64,000 nt of DNA, from the NCBI RefSeq assembly GCF_015352425.1, contig NZ_JADKNH010000003.1, positions 124,001-188,000 of the forward strand. The letters are read 5' to 3'. Made by a program: the position numbers and the translations under genes. Of the stretch, positions 53,344 to 62,160 are shown one piece after another; position 1 is the first letter of the stretch; every line of letters begins with the position of its first letter. Below the pieces are notes generated by a model that saw only the letters and a list, made by a program, of their open reading frames with translations, made no database searches and was not told the origin of the DNA. Origin of the DNA: Fusibacter ferrireducens (GTDB lineage: Bacteria; Bacillota; Clostridia; Peptostreptococcales; Acidaminobacteraceae).

Positions 53344-54237
53344 TTATTGTGCAGATAAAAAACCGTATTTTAAGAAAACGTTCATGGTGTCTTGTTCGCT
53401 TAAAAAGTTTAAAAACTCAGTTGCTTCTGCTATATGTTTAGTTTCCTTTATAACCACTGCTGGGTATATAATGGTCTTATGAGAATCTGCAGGGGCATTG
53501 GATAAGATCTTTACACTTTTAGAATTGGCTGCATCTGTTGAGTAGACAATACCTAAATCCGCATTATCTGTTTCAACCCAAGTCAGCACTTCTTTGACAT
53601 CTTTTGCGAAAACTGCATGTGTATAAACGGCGTCTTTAATGCCGAGCGTTGTCAAAATTTCTTCCGCATATTGACCAGCAGGCACGCTTTCTGGTTGTCC
53701 AATACCAATTTTATCATAATCAGCAGTATCTAGAGCATCAAATTCAAGTGCATTTAGTGGTGAATTTAAGTGGGTCACAAGGACGATTTCATTTTTTAAG
53801 AGATTGACAAGCGAATCATCGATAATTAAAGATTTTTCTTTTAAGAGGTTTGTGTATTTTGGAGATGCAGATAAAAAGACATCCACATCCGCACCCTGTT
53901 CAATCTGTTGTTCCAAACTGCCTGAACTCGCAAAATTCAATAAAAGTGTATTCCCAAGGAATTTTGTTTCATAGAGCGTTTTTATTTCTGATAAAGCTTC
54001 TGTCATACTTGCTGCAGCGGAAATCGTAAGGGTAACTTCTTGTGATGTAACCGTTGCTTCCTCTGATGTGCCACTTGCTTTGTCAGCGCTGATCTGATTT
54101 GAAGCAGGTTCTTTGGAATCGCTATTTTCAGTGTTGGGTTTAGATTGACAACTGGTGAGTATAAATAGAGTAACTAACATAAATGTCATAAAAAAGTAAA
54201 ACGATATCCTTGAAAAAGGTGTCTTTGTCTTTCTCAT
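53344..54237 (-). CDS. modA: Molybdate-binding lipoprotein ModA
   Basis: A 297-residue lipoprotein: signal helix (11-29), lipobox LFILTSC with C30, a low-complexity linker (about 32-65), then the binding domain LTISAAASMTEALSEIKTLY with FASSGSLEQQIEQGADVDVF and GIGQPESVPAGQYAEE. It catches molybdate or tungstate outside the cell for ModBC. AGGAGGC precedes the ATG. First gene of the operon, divergent from the HTH-Mop regulator. Confidence 0.9.
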   Translation of the reverse strand: MRKTKTPFSRISFYFFMTFMLVTLFILTSCQSKPNTENSDSKEPASNQISADKASGTSEEATVTSQEVTLTISAAASMTEALSEIKTLYETKFLGNTLLLNFASSGSLEQQIEQGADVDVFLSASPKYTNLLKEKSLIIDDSLVNLLKNEIVLVTHLNSPLNALEFDALDTADYDKIGIGQPESVPAGQYAEEILTTLGIKDAVYTHAVFAKDVKEVLTWVETDNADLGIVYSTDAANSKSVKILSNAPADSHKTIIYPAVVIKETKHIAEATEFLNFLSEQDTMNVFLKYGFLSAQ

Positions 54238-54340
54238 AAATGCCTCCTGAGGATTAATGGTTGTAGATCCATAGTTAGATAAAAATTACCAATTGTTCTG
54301 TATTGTTATTTATTGTTCATTATGAAATGATATCATTGTC

Positions 54341-54368
54341 TTTCATTATAAAGTTTTATATAATGAAA
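54341..54368. promoter_or_regulatory. Palindromic operator between modA and HTH-Mop gene
   Basis: TTTCATTATA (54341-54350) and TATAATGAAA (54359-54368) form a perfect 10-bp inverted repeat around 8 bases. A related TTCATTATGAA and a palindromic AATGATATCATT lie just upstream (54317-54338). These repeated TTCATTAT motifs are candidates for the molybdate regulator's binding sites, controlling both sides. Confidence 0.55.
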
Positions 54369-54417
54369 AGCAATATAAAGCTTTTTCAACGCAAAAACAT
54401 TTATATCGGAGGAAAAC

Positions 54418-54939
54418 ATGAATTCAGATATCTTATACACACCAGAAGAAATTGCAAGCATTCTTAAACTCAAAAAGAATACAATTTATGAAATTATTAA
54501 GCGTGGCGAACTTGAAGCACATCGGATCGGTAAAAGTCTTCGAATATCACAATCGCAATTTGATTATTATCTGCTTAAAGTCAAGGGGTCGGAAAATATA
54601 TATACTGGTGAGGTTATCGTTGAAGATCAGGAAACCAATGTTCTAGTGGATCAAGTCAAAATTCATGTGATCACAGCACATGAGGGTACGGTTAAGATCG
54701 CCATAAAACCTGAGGACGTCATTTTGAGCACGGGGACATTTAAGTGTAGTGCACGCAATCAATTAAAAGGAGAAGTCCTTGAAGTTATAGAAGGGGATTT
54801 AAGTGTCAAGGTCATTTTGGATATTGGCATTCAGCTGGTGGCAGAAATCACAAAAACATCTCTGAAAGCGCTTGAAATCAAGAAGGGATCTACTCTTTTT
54901 GCAGTTTTTAAATCCGTTGCAGTGAAAGTTTATAAGTAA
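54418..54939 (+). CDS. Helix-turn-helix plus Mop (molybdate-binding) regulator
   Basis: A 173-residue protein. Residues about 5-55 are an excisionase-like winged helix (YTPEEIASILKLKKNTIYEI, IKRGELEAHRIGKSLRIS). The C-terminus (about 105-172) is a single Mop/TOBE molybdate-binding domain: SARNQLKGEVLEVIEGDLSV and TKTSLKALEIKKGSTLFAVF. E. coli ModE joins a winged helix with two Mop domains; this is a shorter clostridial counterpart. It is divergent from modABC, and inverted repeats lie between, so it probably represses the transporter when Mo is plentiful. AGGAGG precedes the ATG. Confidence 0.85.
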   Translation: MNSDILYTPEEIASILKLKKNTIYEIIKRGELEAHRIGKSLRISQSQFDYYLLKVKGSENIYTGEVIVEDQETNVLVDQVKIHVITAHEGTVKIAIKPEDVILSTGTFKCSARNQLKGEVLEVIEGDLSVKVILDIGIQLVAEITKTSLKALEIKKGSTLFAVFKSVAVKVYK

Positions 54940-55127
54940 GCGCAAGATTTTAATCTAAAGGGCTCGATGGATAGGGCATGCCACATATAAATAAAAGCAT
55001 GCTAAATATAAAAAAGGACGATATCATAATAAGAGATGTTCCTTAAATTGAATTTATAAAAGATGTCTATGTTAGAATGACTTTTTTTGTGGTATATATA
55101 GTTCAACAACGATAAAGGAGGCGCATG

Positions 55128-56060
55128 ATGAAGTTAAAAAAAGATGCGTATGAAAAAGAGCTTGCAAGACTTCAAGTGGAACTTGTCAAATTACAGGAGT
55201 GGATTGTTCATGAGGGCTTGAAGGTTGTCGTCATTTTTGAAGGGAGAGATGCGGCTGGCAAGGGCGGTGCTATAAAGCGCATTACGGAGTGTTTAAATCC
55301 TAGGACTTGTAGAGTGGTTGCTCTCCCTAAACCAACTGAAAAAGAAAGCACACAATGGTATTTTCAGCGCTATGTTGCACACCTGCCAAGTGCTGGTGAA
55401 ATGGTTCTCTTCGACAGAAGCTGGTATAATAGAGCTGGAGTAGAACGCGTTATGGGATTCTGTTCAGATGATCAATACTGGGAATTTTTAAAGTCTGTGC
55501 CTGAATTTGAAAACCAATTGATTCGATCTGGGATCATCATCATCAAATATTGGTTTTCTGTGAGCGATGATGAGCAAGAAGCGAGATTCCAAGCGCGGAT
55601 AAATGATCCAACTAAACAATGGAAACTAAGTGATATGGATTTAGAGGCACGCTCCAAATGGGTTGAGTATTCAAAGGCAAAAGACGTCATGTTCCAATAT
55701 ACGGATACGGAATCTTCACCTTGGTATGTTATTGATTCAGATATTAAAAGAAATGCACGTATTAATTGCATCTCACATTTGTTGTCGCATATACCTTATG
55801 AAGAAGTGGCGCATAAGAAACTGGAATTGCCAGAACGACAGGAAAATACAGGTTACATGAGACCTCCAATTGATTCTCAAACTTATGTGCCCGATGTAGC
55901 AAGTGAAATTGCAAAATCCATGAAGGAAAAAGAGGCAAAGAAAGATGGCAAGAAAGACGGCAAGAAAGATGAGGTGCAAGGGGAGAATGCTAAAATTCAA
56001 AGTGAGACCTCTAAAAGAAAAAGACCAACAAAGAAAGATCGAAAACGCAAAAAAAGGTAG
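55128..56060 (+). CDS. ppk2: Polyphosphate kinase 2
   Basis: A 310-residue protein. VIFEGRDAAGKGGAIKRITE has the PPK2 Walker-A-like loop (about 37-47), VLFDRSWYNRAGVERVMGFC carries the Walker-B-like Asp and lid Arg residues, and the C-terminal 50 residues are a Lys-rich tail (KKDGKKDGKKDEV, KRKRPTKKDRKRKKR). PPK2 enzymes move phosphate between polyphosphate and nucleoside phosphates. The basic tail may hold polyphosphate or ribosomes (inference). The ATG at 55128 has AAGGAGG six bases upstream, so the ATG at 55125 is less likely. Confidence 0.9.
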   Translation: MKLKKDAYEKELARLQVELVKLQEWIVHEGLKVVVIFEGRDAAGKGGAIKRITECLNPRTCRVVALPKPTEKESTQWYFQRYVAHLPSAGEMVLFDRSWYNRAGVERVMGFCSDDQYWEFLKSVPEFENQLIRSGIIIIKYWFSVSDDEQEARFQARINDPTKQWKLSDMDLEARSKWVEYSKAKDVMFQYTDTESSPWYVIDSDIKRNARINCISHLLSHIPYEEVAHKKLELPERQENTGYMRPPIDSQTYVPDVASEIAKSMKEKEAKKDGKKDGKKDEVQGENAKIQSETSKRKRPTKKDRKRKKR

Positions 56061-56124
56061 TTCTTATTTCCAAAGTTGACTTTTCAAGGTATAATGTTAG
56101 GAAGTCAAAAAAAGGAACAGGGAC

Positions 56125-56607
56125 ATGAAAGAAACCGAAAAAAAATGTTATTATTTAGGTCAACTCTATCCTATTCATATACGTATTGAGGATGACATAT
56201 CAAGTAAAAAAATAGAATTCGATGGTGAAAGATTTATACTGGAGATCGCAATGCCTCAAGATGATGCCATTGAACAGTTGCTTAAACAATTTTACACGAG
56301 ATCTCTTACAAAACTACTCAATAAGAGATTGAAGTTTTATCAGTCGCTAATGAAAGTAAAATATAAAGGTTTTTCGATTGAAACCCATCCTCAAAGGTGG
56401 GGGAGTTGTAATAATGCAAAGCACCTCACGTTTCATTGGCAGCTGGCGATGTTTCAACCTGAGGTCATCGATTATGTCATTGTGCATGAACTCTGTCACA
56501 CAGTTCATCTAAATCATGATCGCTCCTTTTGGCGATTGGTCGGCAAGTATTGTCCAAACTATAAACAGATTATGCCGATACTTGGCACTGAAAAAACGCG
56601 GACATAA
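56125..56607 (+). CDS. YgjP-like metallopeptidase (M48/SprT-related)
   Basis: A 160-residue protein with the metal site HELCHTVHLNHDRSFWRLVG (about 121-140), HExxH plus a later His, and the family segment FSIETHPQRWGSCNNAKHLT. It resembles the YgjP/UPF0758-like zinc peptidase group that is widespread in bacteria with no agreed substrate. AAAGGAA precedes the ATG. It lies 64 bp after ppk2 and ends at a weak terminator near 56693. Confidence 0.88.
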   Translation: MKETEKKCYYLGQLYPIHIRIEDDISSKKIEFDGERFILEIAMPQDDAIEQLLKQFYTRSLTKLLNKRLKFYQSLMKVKYKGFSIETHPQRWGSCNNAKHLTFHWQLAMFQPEVIDYVIVHELCHTVHLNHDRSFWRLVGKYCPNYKQIMPILGTEKTRT

Positions 56608-57210
56608 ACGCCCTCAATAATCCACAGAAACTTAATAATCAACTGCAAATGATTCAGAATGTCTATTGATAATAAACGATCCATGGAAAATAGGTATACG
56701 ATAATGTATGCCTTTTTTTCCGTTATAAGTATCTTTCAATGACCAAAACAAAATATCTACTGTGTATCTATTCGATGTACTAAAATGATATGAGCAGTTA
56801 TTTAGTTATATGCAGTATATGCAGTATCGAGAAATGTGTGATTTGAGGTCAAAATGCGTGAATTGAGAGAAAAGTGTAATTGGGTACGTAGGTAAGCTCT
56901 GATGGCAAAATGTTTGATTAAATGCATTCAGGGGTAAATAGTGAAGAACAATTCCGTTTTGTGGAGCGTTTAAGTGGAACATTAAAAAAGTAGCCATTTA
57001 TAAGTTTAAAAGAGCATGAACATAAAGTCCTAATAACAAGAAAACTGTAATTGGAACACTTTCAGAAAATTCAATTAAAATGTATTTTTGTAAATTCTTA
57101 GAATAGATCTTTAAAAAAACCTAGCAAAACCGTAGGAATTGTGGTATAATTATTTGAGTGTTATATATTTAACACAAATAGAAAACAAGAAAGATAAAGG
57201 GGTAATTAAA
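56608..57210. other. Intergenic region before lipoprotein gene
   Basis: I see no gene here. GGTATAC (56693-56699) and GTATGCC (56706-56712) with T residues form a weak terminator for the peptidase gene. An extended -10 element (TGG-TATAAT, ending 57150) is the probable lipoprotein promoter, leaving a 5' leader of about 55 bases. The rest is AT-rich; a 63-codon minus-strand frame lacks a ribosome site. Confidence 0.7.
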
Positions 57211-58197
57211 ATGAAAAAGTATATTGGATTAGTAGTTGTATTAACACTATTGGTATCAATGTTTGCTGGTTGTGCGAAAAAAGAGGAAACGCCAACTGCA
57301 CCTGCTGAAACAACACCAGAGAGCACTGAACCTGCTGCAGCTGAACCAACAGATGCTGTAACAACAGCATCAATTGTAACAGAAGGACCAGCACTTGTTA
57401 ATGCATTAAGTGCAAACGGTGCGTGGATTGCGGCAACTTTAAACGATATCACTTTAACTGAAGATCTTGTGGTTGAAGGCGAATTTACAAACAAAGATAA
57501 AATTGCTAGAAAATTAGCGCCATATACTCAAGACGCAGATCACAACATCACAGCTTCTTTTACAATCACTGCACCTAAAATGATCGTAAAAAGTGAAAAC
57601 TTCAAGTTCCAAGGTGGTATATTTGTTGGTGATATCTATGTAGAAGCGAATGGATTCCAAGTTTCTATGGCAACTGTAAAAGGCAATATCTACTATGCTT
57701 CTCAAGAGTACATGGACTCGGCTGTGATCACAGAAGACAGTGTTGTTGAAGGGAAACAAGAAGTTGCAGAAGCGACAGATGCTGTAACAACTGCATCAAT
57801 CGTAACAGACGGACCAGCACTTGTAAATGCATTAAGCGCAAATGGTACTTGGATTGCAGCAACATTAAATGACATCACTTTAACTGAAGATTTAGTAGTT
57901 TTCGGCGAATTCACGAACAAAGAAAAAATTGCTAGAAAATTAGCGCCTTATACTCAAGATGCCGATCATAATATCACAGCTTCTTTTACAATCACTGCGC
58001 CTAAAATGACTGTACAAAGCGAAAACTTTAAGTTCCAAGGTGGCACATTTGTTGGTGATATTTATGTACAAGCTAATGGATTCCAAGTTTCTAAAGCAAC
58101 AGTAGAAGGAAACATCTACTATGAGCTTAAAGAATATATGGATTCAGCAATCATTACAGATGATTCAACTGTAACTGGGACTATGGAAGTTAAATAA
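57211..58197 (+). CDS. Lipoprotein with duplicated 142-residue unit
   Basis: A 328-residue protein. The signal ends at lipobox MFAGC (C21), then a Thr/Pro/Glu linker (TPTAPAETTPESTEPAAAEP). Two tandem units follow at about 47-188 and 189-328. Each contains TDAVTTASIVT, GPALVNALSANG, WIAATLNDITLTEDLVV, TQDADHNITASFTITAPKM, SENFKFQGG and FVGDIYV. The DNA repeats with a 426-base period (57349 and 57775), so the duplication is recent. The pattern is not one I recognise; predicted short beta strands would suit a right-handed beta-helix or polymer-forming surface fold. Start at 57211, ATG with GGGG seven bases upstream; the earlier frame from 57139 has no ribosome site. Confidence 0.8.
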   Translation: MKKYIGLVVVLTLLVSMFAGCAKKEETPTAPAETTPESTEPAAAEPTDAVTTASIVTEGPALVNALSANGAWIAATLNDITLTEDLVVEGEFTNKDKIARKLAPYTQDADHNITASFTITAPKMIVKSENFKFQGGIFVGDIYVEANGFQVSMATVKGNIYYASQEYMDSAVITEDSVVEGKQEVAEATDAVTTASIVTDGPALVNALSANGTWIAATLNDITLTEDLVVFGEFTNKEKIARKLAPYTQDADHNITASFTITAPKMTVQSENFKFQGGTFVGDIYVQANGFQVSKATVEGNIYYELKEYMDSAIITDDSTVTGTMEVK

Positions 58198-58230
58198 TTA
58201 AAATTAAAAACTGAATATAGAAGTAGGTTG

Positions 58231-58264
58231 AAATATGGACACCTAGGGGTGTCCATATTTTTTG
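58231..58264 (+). terminator. Terminator after lipoprotein
   Basis: AAATATGGACAC-ctaggg-GTGTCCATATTT, perfect 12-bp stem, then T residues. Confidence 0.95.
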
Positions 58265-58291
58265 TAAAAAATTAAGTACAAATGGAAGATG

Positions 58292-58658
58292 TTGACAACG
58301 AGACTTTTGTCCTATAATATATTACATATAATTATTATATTTATTCCAATATTGTTAGGAGATCAAAAGTTAAAAGTAGAGCATGCCTCAACCCGATGGT
58401 GTCATTTAACTGAAGCATAGGATTAGGATATAGAACAAGATAGAGACAACTCACGCGAAAATGACTTTAGATGTACTGACCATACATACGTTATACGAAA
58501 ACTTATTTGGATTATAGGACACATTATATTATATGAGTTCATCGGGCTATGTAGACTTATATTATAAAGTCTACATAGCCCGATGAGCTCTGTTTTTCGT
58601 TGGCATTTTGGAATAAGTGTAATGTTATAAGACACTATTTGAAAGGAACTTAAAGCCA
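58292..58658 (+). promoter_or_regulatory. Promoter and long leader of the type I secretion operon
   Basis: TTGACA (58292-58297) and TAATAT (58315-58320) are 17 bp apart. Transcription would start near 58327, giving a leader of about 330 bases before the ABC gene. The leader holds a very strong hairpin at 58535-58590 with a short T-run. The bases CCCGATG at 58392-58398 repeat those of the hairpin 3' arm (58579-58585), so they could pair with the 5' arm and open the hairpin. I do not recognise the leader as a known riboswitch. Confidence 0.5.
58535..58590 (+). terminator. Long hairpin with T-run in the leader
   Basis: A 24-bp stem (58535-58558 and 58567-58590) with one G-U pair and an 8-base loop, followed by TGTTTTT. 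The stem length is unusual for a bacterial terminator. It lies 68 bp before the ATG of the ABC exporter, so it is either an attenuator of that operon or a remnant of a mobile inverted repeat. Confidence 0.65.
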
Positions 58659-60791
58659 ATGGAAACTCAACAAGAACCTGTTTTAAAGACCCTAAAAAGC
58701 CTCATTGTAGTGGCTGGACTTAACAATATCTATATGGACTATGATCAAATCGTACATCAATTTGCCCTTGAAGGTGAATTGTCAGATCAAACGCTGTTGC
58801 GCATTTCTAAACAATATGGCTTAAAAGCCAAATTTCACAACTATAACAAGTCTCATATCGAAAAAATTCCCCTGCCTGCACTCATACAGTTTAACGATGG
58901 CACTTATGTGGTTTTAGCTCAATTCAGAGATGACAAGGTCTTATATTTAGATCCAGATCATCCGATGCCTAAAGTTATGTTAAAAGAGCAATTCCTTTCG
59001 GAAATAACGGGCAAAGCCCTTCTCGTGGCAGATCGTAAATTTTTAAATAGAGATGTGGTCTTTGGACTTAAATGGTTTATTCCCACCATTATCAAATTCA
59101 AAAAATCTTTCGCTGAAGTGCTCATAGGTGCTTTTACCCTTCAACTGCTTGGACTGGGTGCACCATTAGTGACTCAGGTAATCATCGATAAAGTATTGAT
59201 GCATAAGAGCTTCTCCACACTGAACGTGTTGATGATTGGACTCTTGCTCATCGCCTTTTTTGAAATGGTGCTGGGAATCGCCAAGAATTACGTGTTCACG
59301 CATTCCACCAATAGGATTGACGTCATTTTAAGTGCGCGGTTATTCAATCATCTCTTTAGATTGCCCCTCAAATACTTTGAAAGTAGACGGGTTGGGGATA
59401 CCATCGCACGCGTTAGAGAAGTGGAAAACATCAGGCGGTTTCTCACAGGGGCTCCCCTGTCCAGTGTACTGGATGTGATGTTTATCGCCGTATACCTCTT
59501 TGTGATGTGGCTATACAGTGCCACGCTGACGAAGATCGTCTTACTGACATTACCCCTATTCATATTATTATCCATCATTGTAACGCCCATGTTTAAAGCA
59601 AGGCTTGAAGACAAGTTTACATATGGGGCTGAGTCTCAGTCCTTTTTAGTGGAAGCTGTTTCAGGGGTTCAAACGATTAAATCATTTGCCCTTGAACCTC
59701 TATCTCAAAAAAGATGGGAAGATAAAATCTCCCAATTCACCACAGCTTCTTTTAAAACGGCAATCCTAGCGGGAAACGCAGGGGCGATCGGACAGTTTAT
59801 TCAAAGAGGCATGGATTTAGCCATCCTCTGGACAGGTGCACATCTGGTGATGAGTAATACCATCAGTATCGGTCAATTAATTGCATTTAGAATGCTTTCA
59901 GGCAGGGTCAGCGGCCCAATCCTACGCATCGTACAGATGTGGCAGGACTTTCAGCAGACCAGCGTTTCAATAGAACGCCTAGGCGATATCTTTAACACGA
60001 AACCAGAACCCAGTACAGATGGGCAGAAAGTCAAATTACCAGCGATTATCGGTGATATCAGCTTTCAAAATGTGACTTTTAGATATCGAATTGATGGACA
60101 AGAAATTATAAGAGATCTATCCGTGAACATAAAAGCGGGCACCACAGTGGGCATTGTCGGCAGAAGTGGGTCGGGTAAGAGCACACTTTCAAAGCTTGTA
60201 CAAAGACTGTACTTGCCCGAGAAAGGTAAAATTCTCATCGATGGCGTGGATATTTCCATGGCAGATCCCTCATGGCTGAGACGACAAATCGGCGTGGTTT
60301 TGCAAGAAAATTTCTTGTTCTCAGGAACGGTTAAAGACAATATCTGCATACATCATCCCACGGCATCTATGGAATCTATCATGGAAGTGGCTCAGGTGGC
60401 AGGTGCGCACGAGTTTATACTTGAACTTCAAGAGGGCTATGATACACAAGTGGGCGAAAAAGGTACGGCACTCTCTGGTGGTCAACGTCAGCGCATCGCC
60501 ATTGCCAGAGCACTTTTAACAAATCCGAGGATACTGATTTTCGATGAGGCGACTTCTGCACTAGATTATGAATCCGAGCGCATTATTCAAAAGAATCTTT
60601 CTAAGATCTGTCAAGGTCGGACGGTGCTCATCATAGCACATAGGCTTTCGACGATTCAAGGTGCGGATGGCATCATGGTGGTAGAGAAAGGTAAAATCGT
60701 GGAGATGGGTACGCATCAGAATCTATTAACTCGAAAAGGGCTATACCATTATCTCTTTAATCAACAATCAAACGATGAAAGGAGGGGGTAA
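58659..60791 (+). CDS. Type I secretion ABC transporter (HlyB-like)
   Basis: A 710-residue exporter. The N-terminal 125 residues are a C39-like domain without catalytic Cys or His (VVAGLNNIYMD, TYVVLAQF), as in HlyB, where it holds the unfolded substrate. The membrane domain spans about 155-420, and the ATPase has Walker A GRSGSGKST, signature LSGGQRQRIAIARAL and Walker B ILIFDEATSALD. So the cargo is not cleaved after a double glycine. The HlyD adaptor gene follows 3 bp later. It is separate from the C39-active exporter at 6032, which serves the Nif11 peptides. Confidence 0.92.
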   Translation: METQQEPVLKTLKSLIVVAGLNNIYMDYDQIVHQFALEGELSDQTLLRISKQYGLKAKFHNYNKSHIEKIPLPALIQFNDGTYVVLAQFRDDKVLYLDPDHPMPKVMLKEQFLSEITGKALLVADRKFLNRDVVFGLKWFIPTIIKFKKSFAEVLIGAFTLQLLGLGAPLVTQVIIDKVLMHKSFSTLNVLMIGLLLIAFFEMVLGIAKNYVFTHSTNRIDVILSARLFNHLFRLPLKYFESRRVGDTIARVREVENIRRFLTGAPLSSVLDVMFIAVYLFVMWLYSATLTKIVLLTLPLFILLSIIVTPMFKARLEDKFTYGAESQSFLVEAVSGVQTIKSFALEPLSQKRWEDKISQFTTASFKTAILAGNAGAIGQFIQRGMDLAILWTGAHLVMSNTISIGQLIAFRMLSGRVSGPILRIVQMWQDFQQTSVSIERLGDIFNTKPEPSTDGQKVKLPAIIGDISFQNVTFRYRIDGQEIIRDLSVNIKAGTTVGIVGRSGSGKSTLSKLVQRLYLPEKGKILIDGVDISMADPSWLRRQIGVVLQENFLFSGTVKDNICIHHPTASMESIMEVAQVAGAHEFILELQEGYDTQVGEKGTALSGGQRQRIAIARALLTNPRILIFDEATSALDYESERIIQKNLSKICQGRTVLIIAHRLSTIQGADGIMVVEKGKIVEMGTHQNLLTRKGLYHYLFNQQSNDERRG

Positions 60792-60794
60792 TCC

Positions 60795-62126
60795 ATGAAA
60801 AAGAGAGAAGATCAACTCCAAAAGGCATTTTTGCCCTCAGCACTTGAAATTATAGAAACGCCACCGTCACCCATAGGTTGGATGACCATATGGATTATCT
60901 TTTTAATCATCATAATCGGGATCATCTGGTCGATTCTTGGGCAAGTGGATGAAGTGGCCATCGCCACAGGCAGGGTGATCCCAGATGGCAAAGTAAAGGT
61001 CATCCAAACACCAGAAAGTGGCGTGATCATCAGTATGCCTGTGGAGGACGGAGAGCAAGTAGAGAAGGGACAGGTTTTAGTAGCACTGGACAATACCATG
61101 TCCAACATAGATGAAAGAATCTCCTTACAAGAATATGAGAATTTAAAACTTGAGAAAATGATCCTTGAAAAGGAACTAGAGGGTGTAATGCCAAATCAGA
61201 TTCCTATAGAGGCGACTTTATCGAATCAGGACAGCACATTCATCAACCACTTTGTTGAGTTTAGAATGCAATCACTCAGTAGCCTAGAGAGTCGAATTCA
61301 AATTTTAAAAATGCAGCAAGCCTCAGCGGAAAGTGATTACAATGTTTCGATTTCCAATTACAACATAACAGAAAAGAAAATCGTCATCTTGGAGAGGGAA
61401 GTTAAGGATTTAAAAGCACTTTTTGAAACAGGCGGGACCTCTTCTTACGATTATCAAGCCAAAGTGGACGAACTGGATATGACCAAGCAACAACTTCAAA
61501 GCTTGATTCATACCACAGAGAGTACTCTTGATAAAATCAAGCAAAGTGAAGCCAGCATCTACAACGAAGAAAAGGCATATAGAGAATCACTCCTCAACTT
61601 GATTGTTCAAAAGGAGAAAGAGATTTTTGAAGCAGAGGGTGTGATGAATAAAGCCAAAAATATAGAGGAAATGCATACCATCGTTTCACCAGTGAGCGGA
61701 CAAATCAATGGCTTGGGTTCAAATACCATCGGCAGTGTAATCACGGCATCTAATCCGATAATGACCATAGTGCCAAGTGACACCCCACTCATCATAGAGG
61801 GCAATGTTGCCAATGTGGATATTGGATTTATCGAAGTGGGGCAGAAGGTAGACATCAAAGTGGATACCTTTCCCTTTCAAAGGTATGGCGTCATAGAAGG
61901 CGAAATCATCTTCATCAGTCCAGATGCTTTCCAAGACGAAAACATCGGCTACTATTATAAGATCAAAGTGAAACCGTATAAAGAGTTCATGGCTATCAAT
62001 GGCAAAGAAATGCACTTAAGTTCAGGGATGACCACGAAGATAGAAGTCAAGACAGGGAAACGTCGCATCATAGAGTTCTTCCTGCCAGCGGCAGATTATA
62101 TTAAGGAGAGTTTTGAACTGAGGTAG
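60795..62126 (+). CDS. HlyD-family adaptor of type I secretion
   Basis: A 443-residue membrane-fusion protein. One transmembrane helix (about 29-50, WIIFLIIIIGIIWSILG), a lipoyl-like beta segment (GVIISMPVEDGEQVEKGQVL), a coiled coil (about 100-295) and C-terminal barrel with PVSGQINGLG. It couples the HlyB-like exporter to the outer face. In a Gram-positive cell there is normally no outer membrane, so the pair would release cargo into the wall space or medium. GGAGGGGG precedes the ATG. Confidence 0.92.
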   Translation: MKKREDQLQKAFLPSALEIIETPPSPIGWMTIWIIFLIIIIGIIWSILGQVDEVAIATGRVIPDGKVKVIQTPESGVIISMPVEDGEQVEKGQVLVALDNTMSNIDERISLQEYENLKLEKMILEKELEGVMPNQIPIEATLSNQDSTFINHFVEFRMQSLSSLESRIQILKMQQASAESDYNVSISNYNITEKKIVILEREVKDLKALFETGGTSSYDYQAKVDELDMTKQQLQSLIHTTESTLDKIKQSEASIYNEEKAYRESLLNLIVQKEKEIFEAEGVMNKAKNIEEMHTIVSPVSGQINGLGSNTIGSVITASNPIMTIVPSDTPLIIEGNVANVDIGFIEVGQKVDIKVDTFPFQRYGVIEGEIIFISPDAFQDENIGYYYKIKVKPYKEFMAINGKEMHLSSGMTTKIEVKTGKRRIIEFFLPAADYIKESFELR

Positions 62127-62160
62127 GGTGGAAAACTATAAAAAAACATAGGAGGTATCC

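Noticed and set aside
56806-56997. 63-codon minus-strand frame in the large spacer
   Set aside because: No ribosome site and no protein-like pattern.
58327-58534. c-di-GMP or other known riboswitch in the exporter leader
   Set aside because: None of the conserved core sequences for common riboswitch classes could be found by eye.
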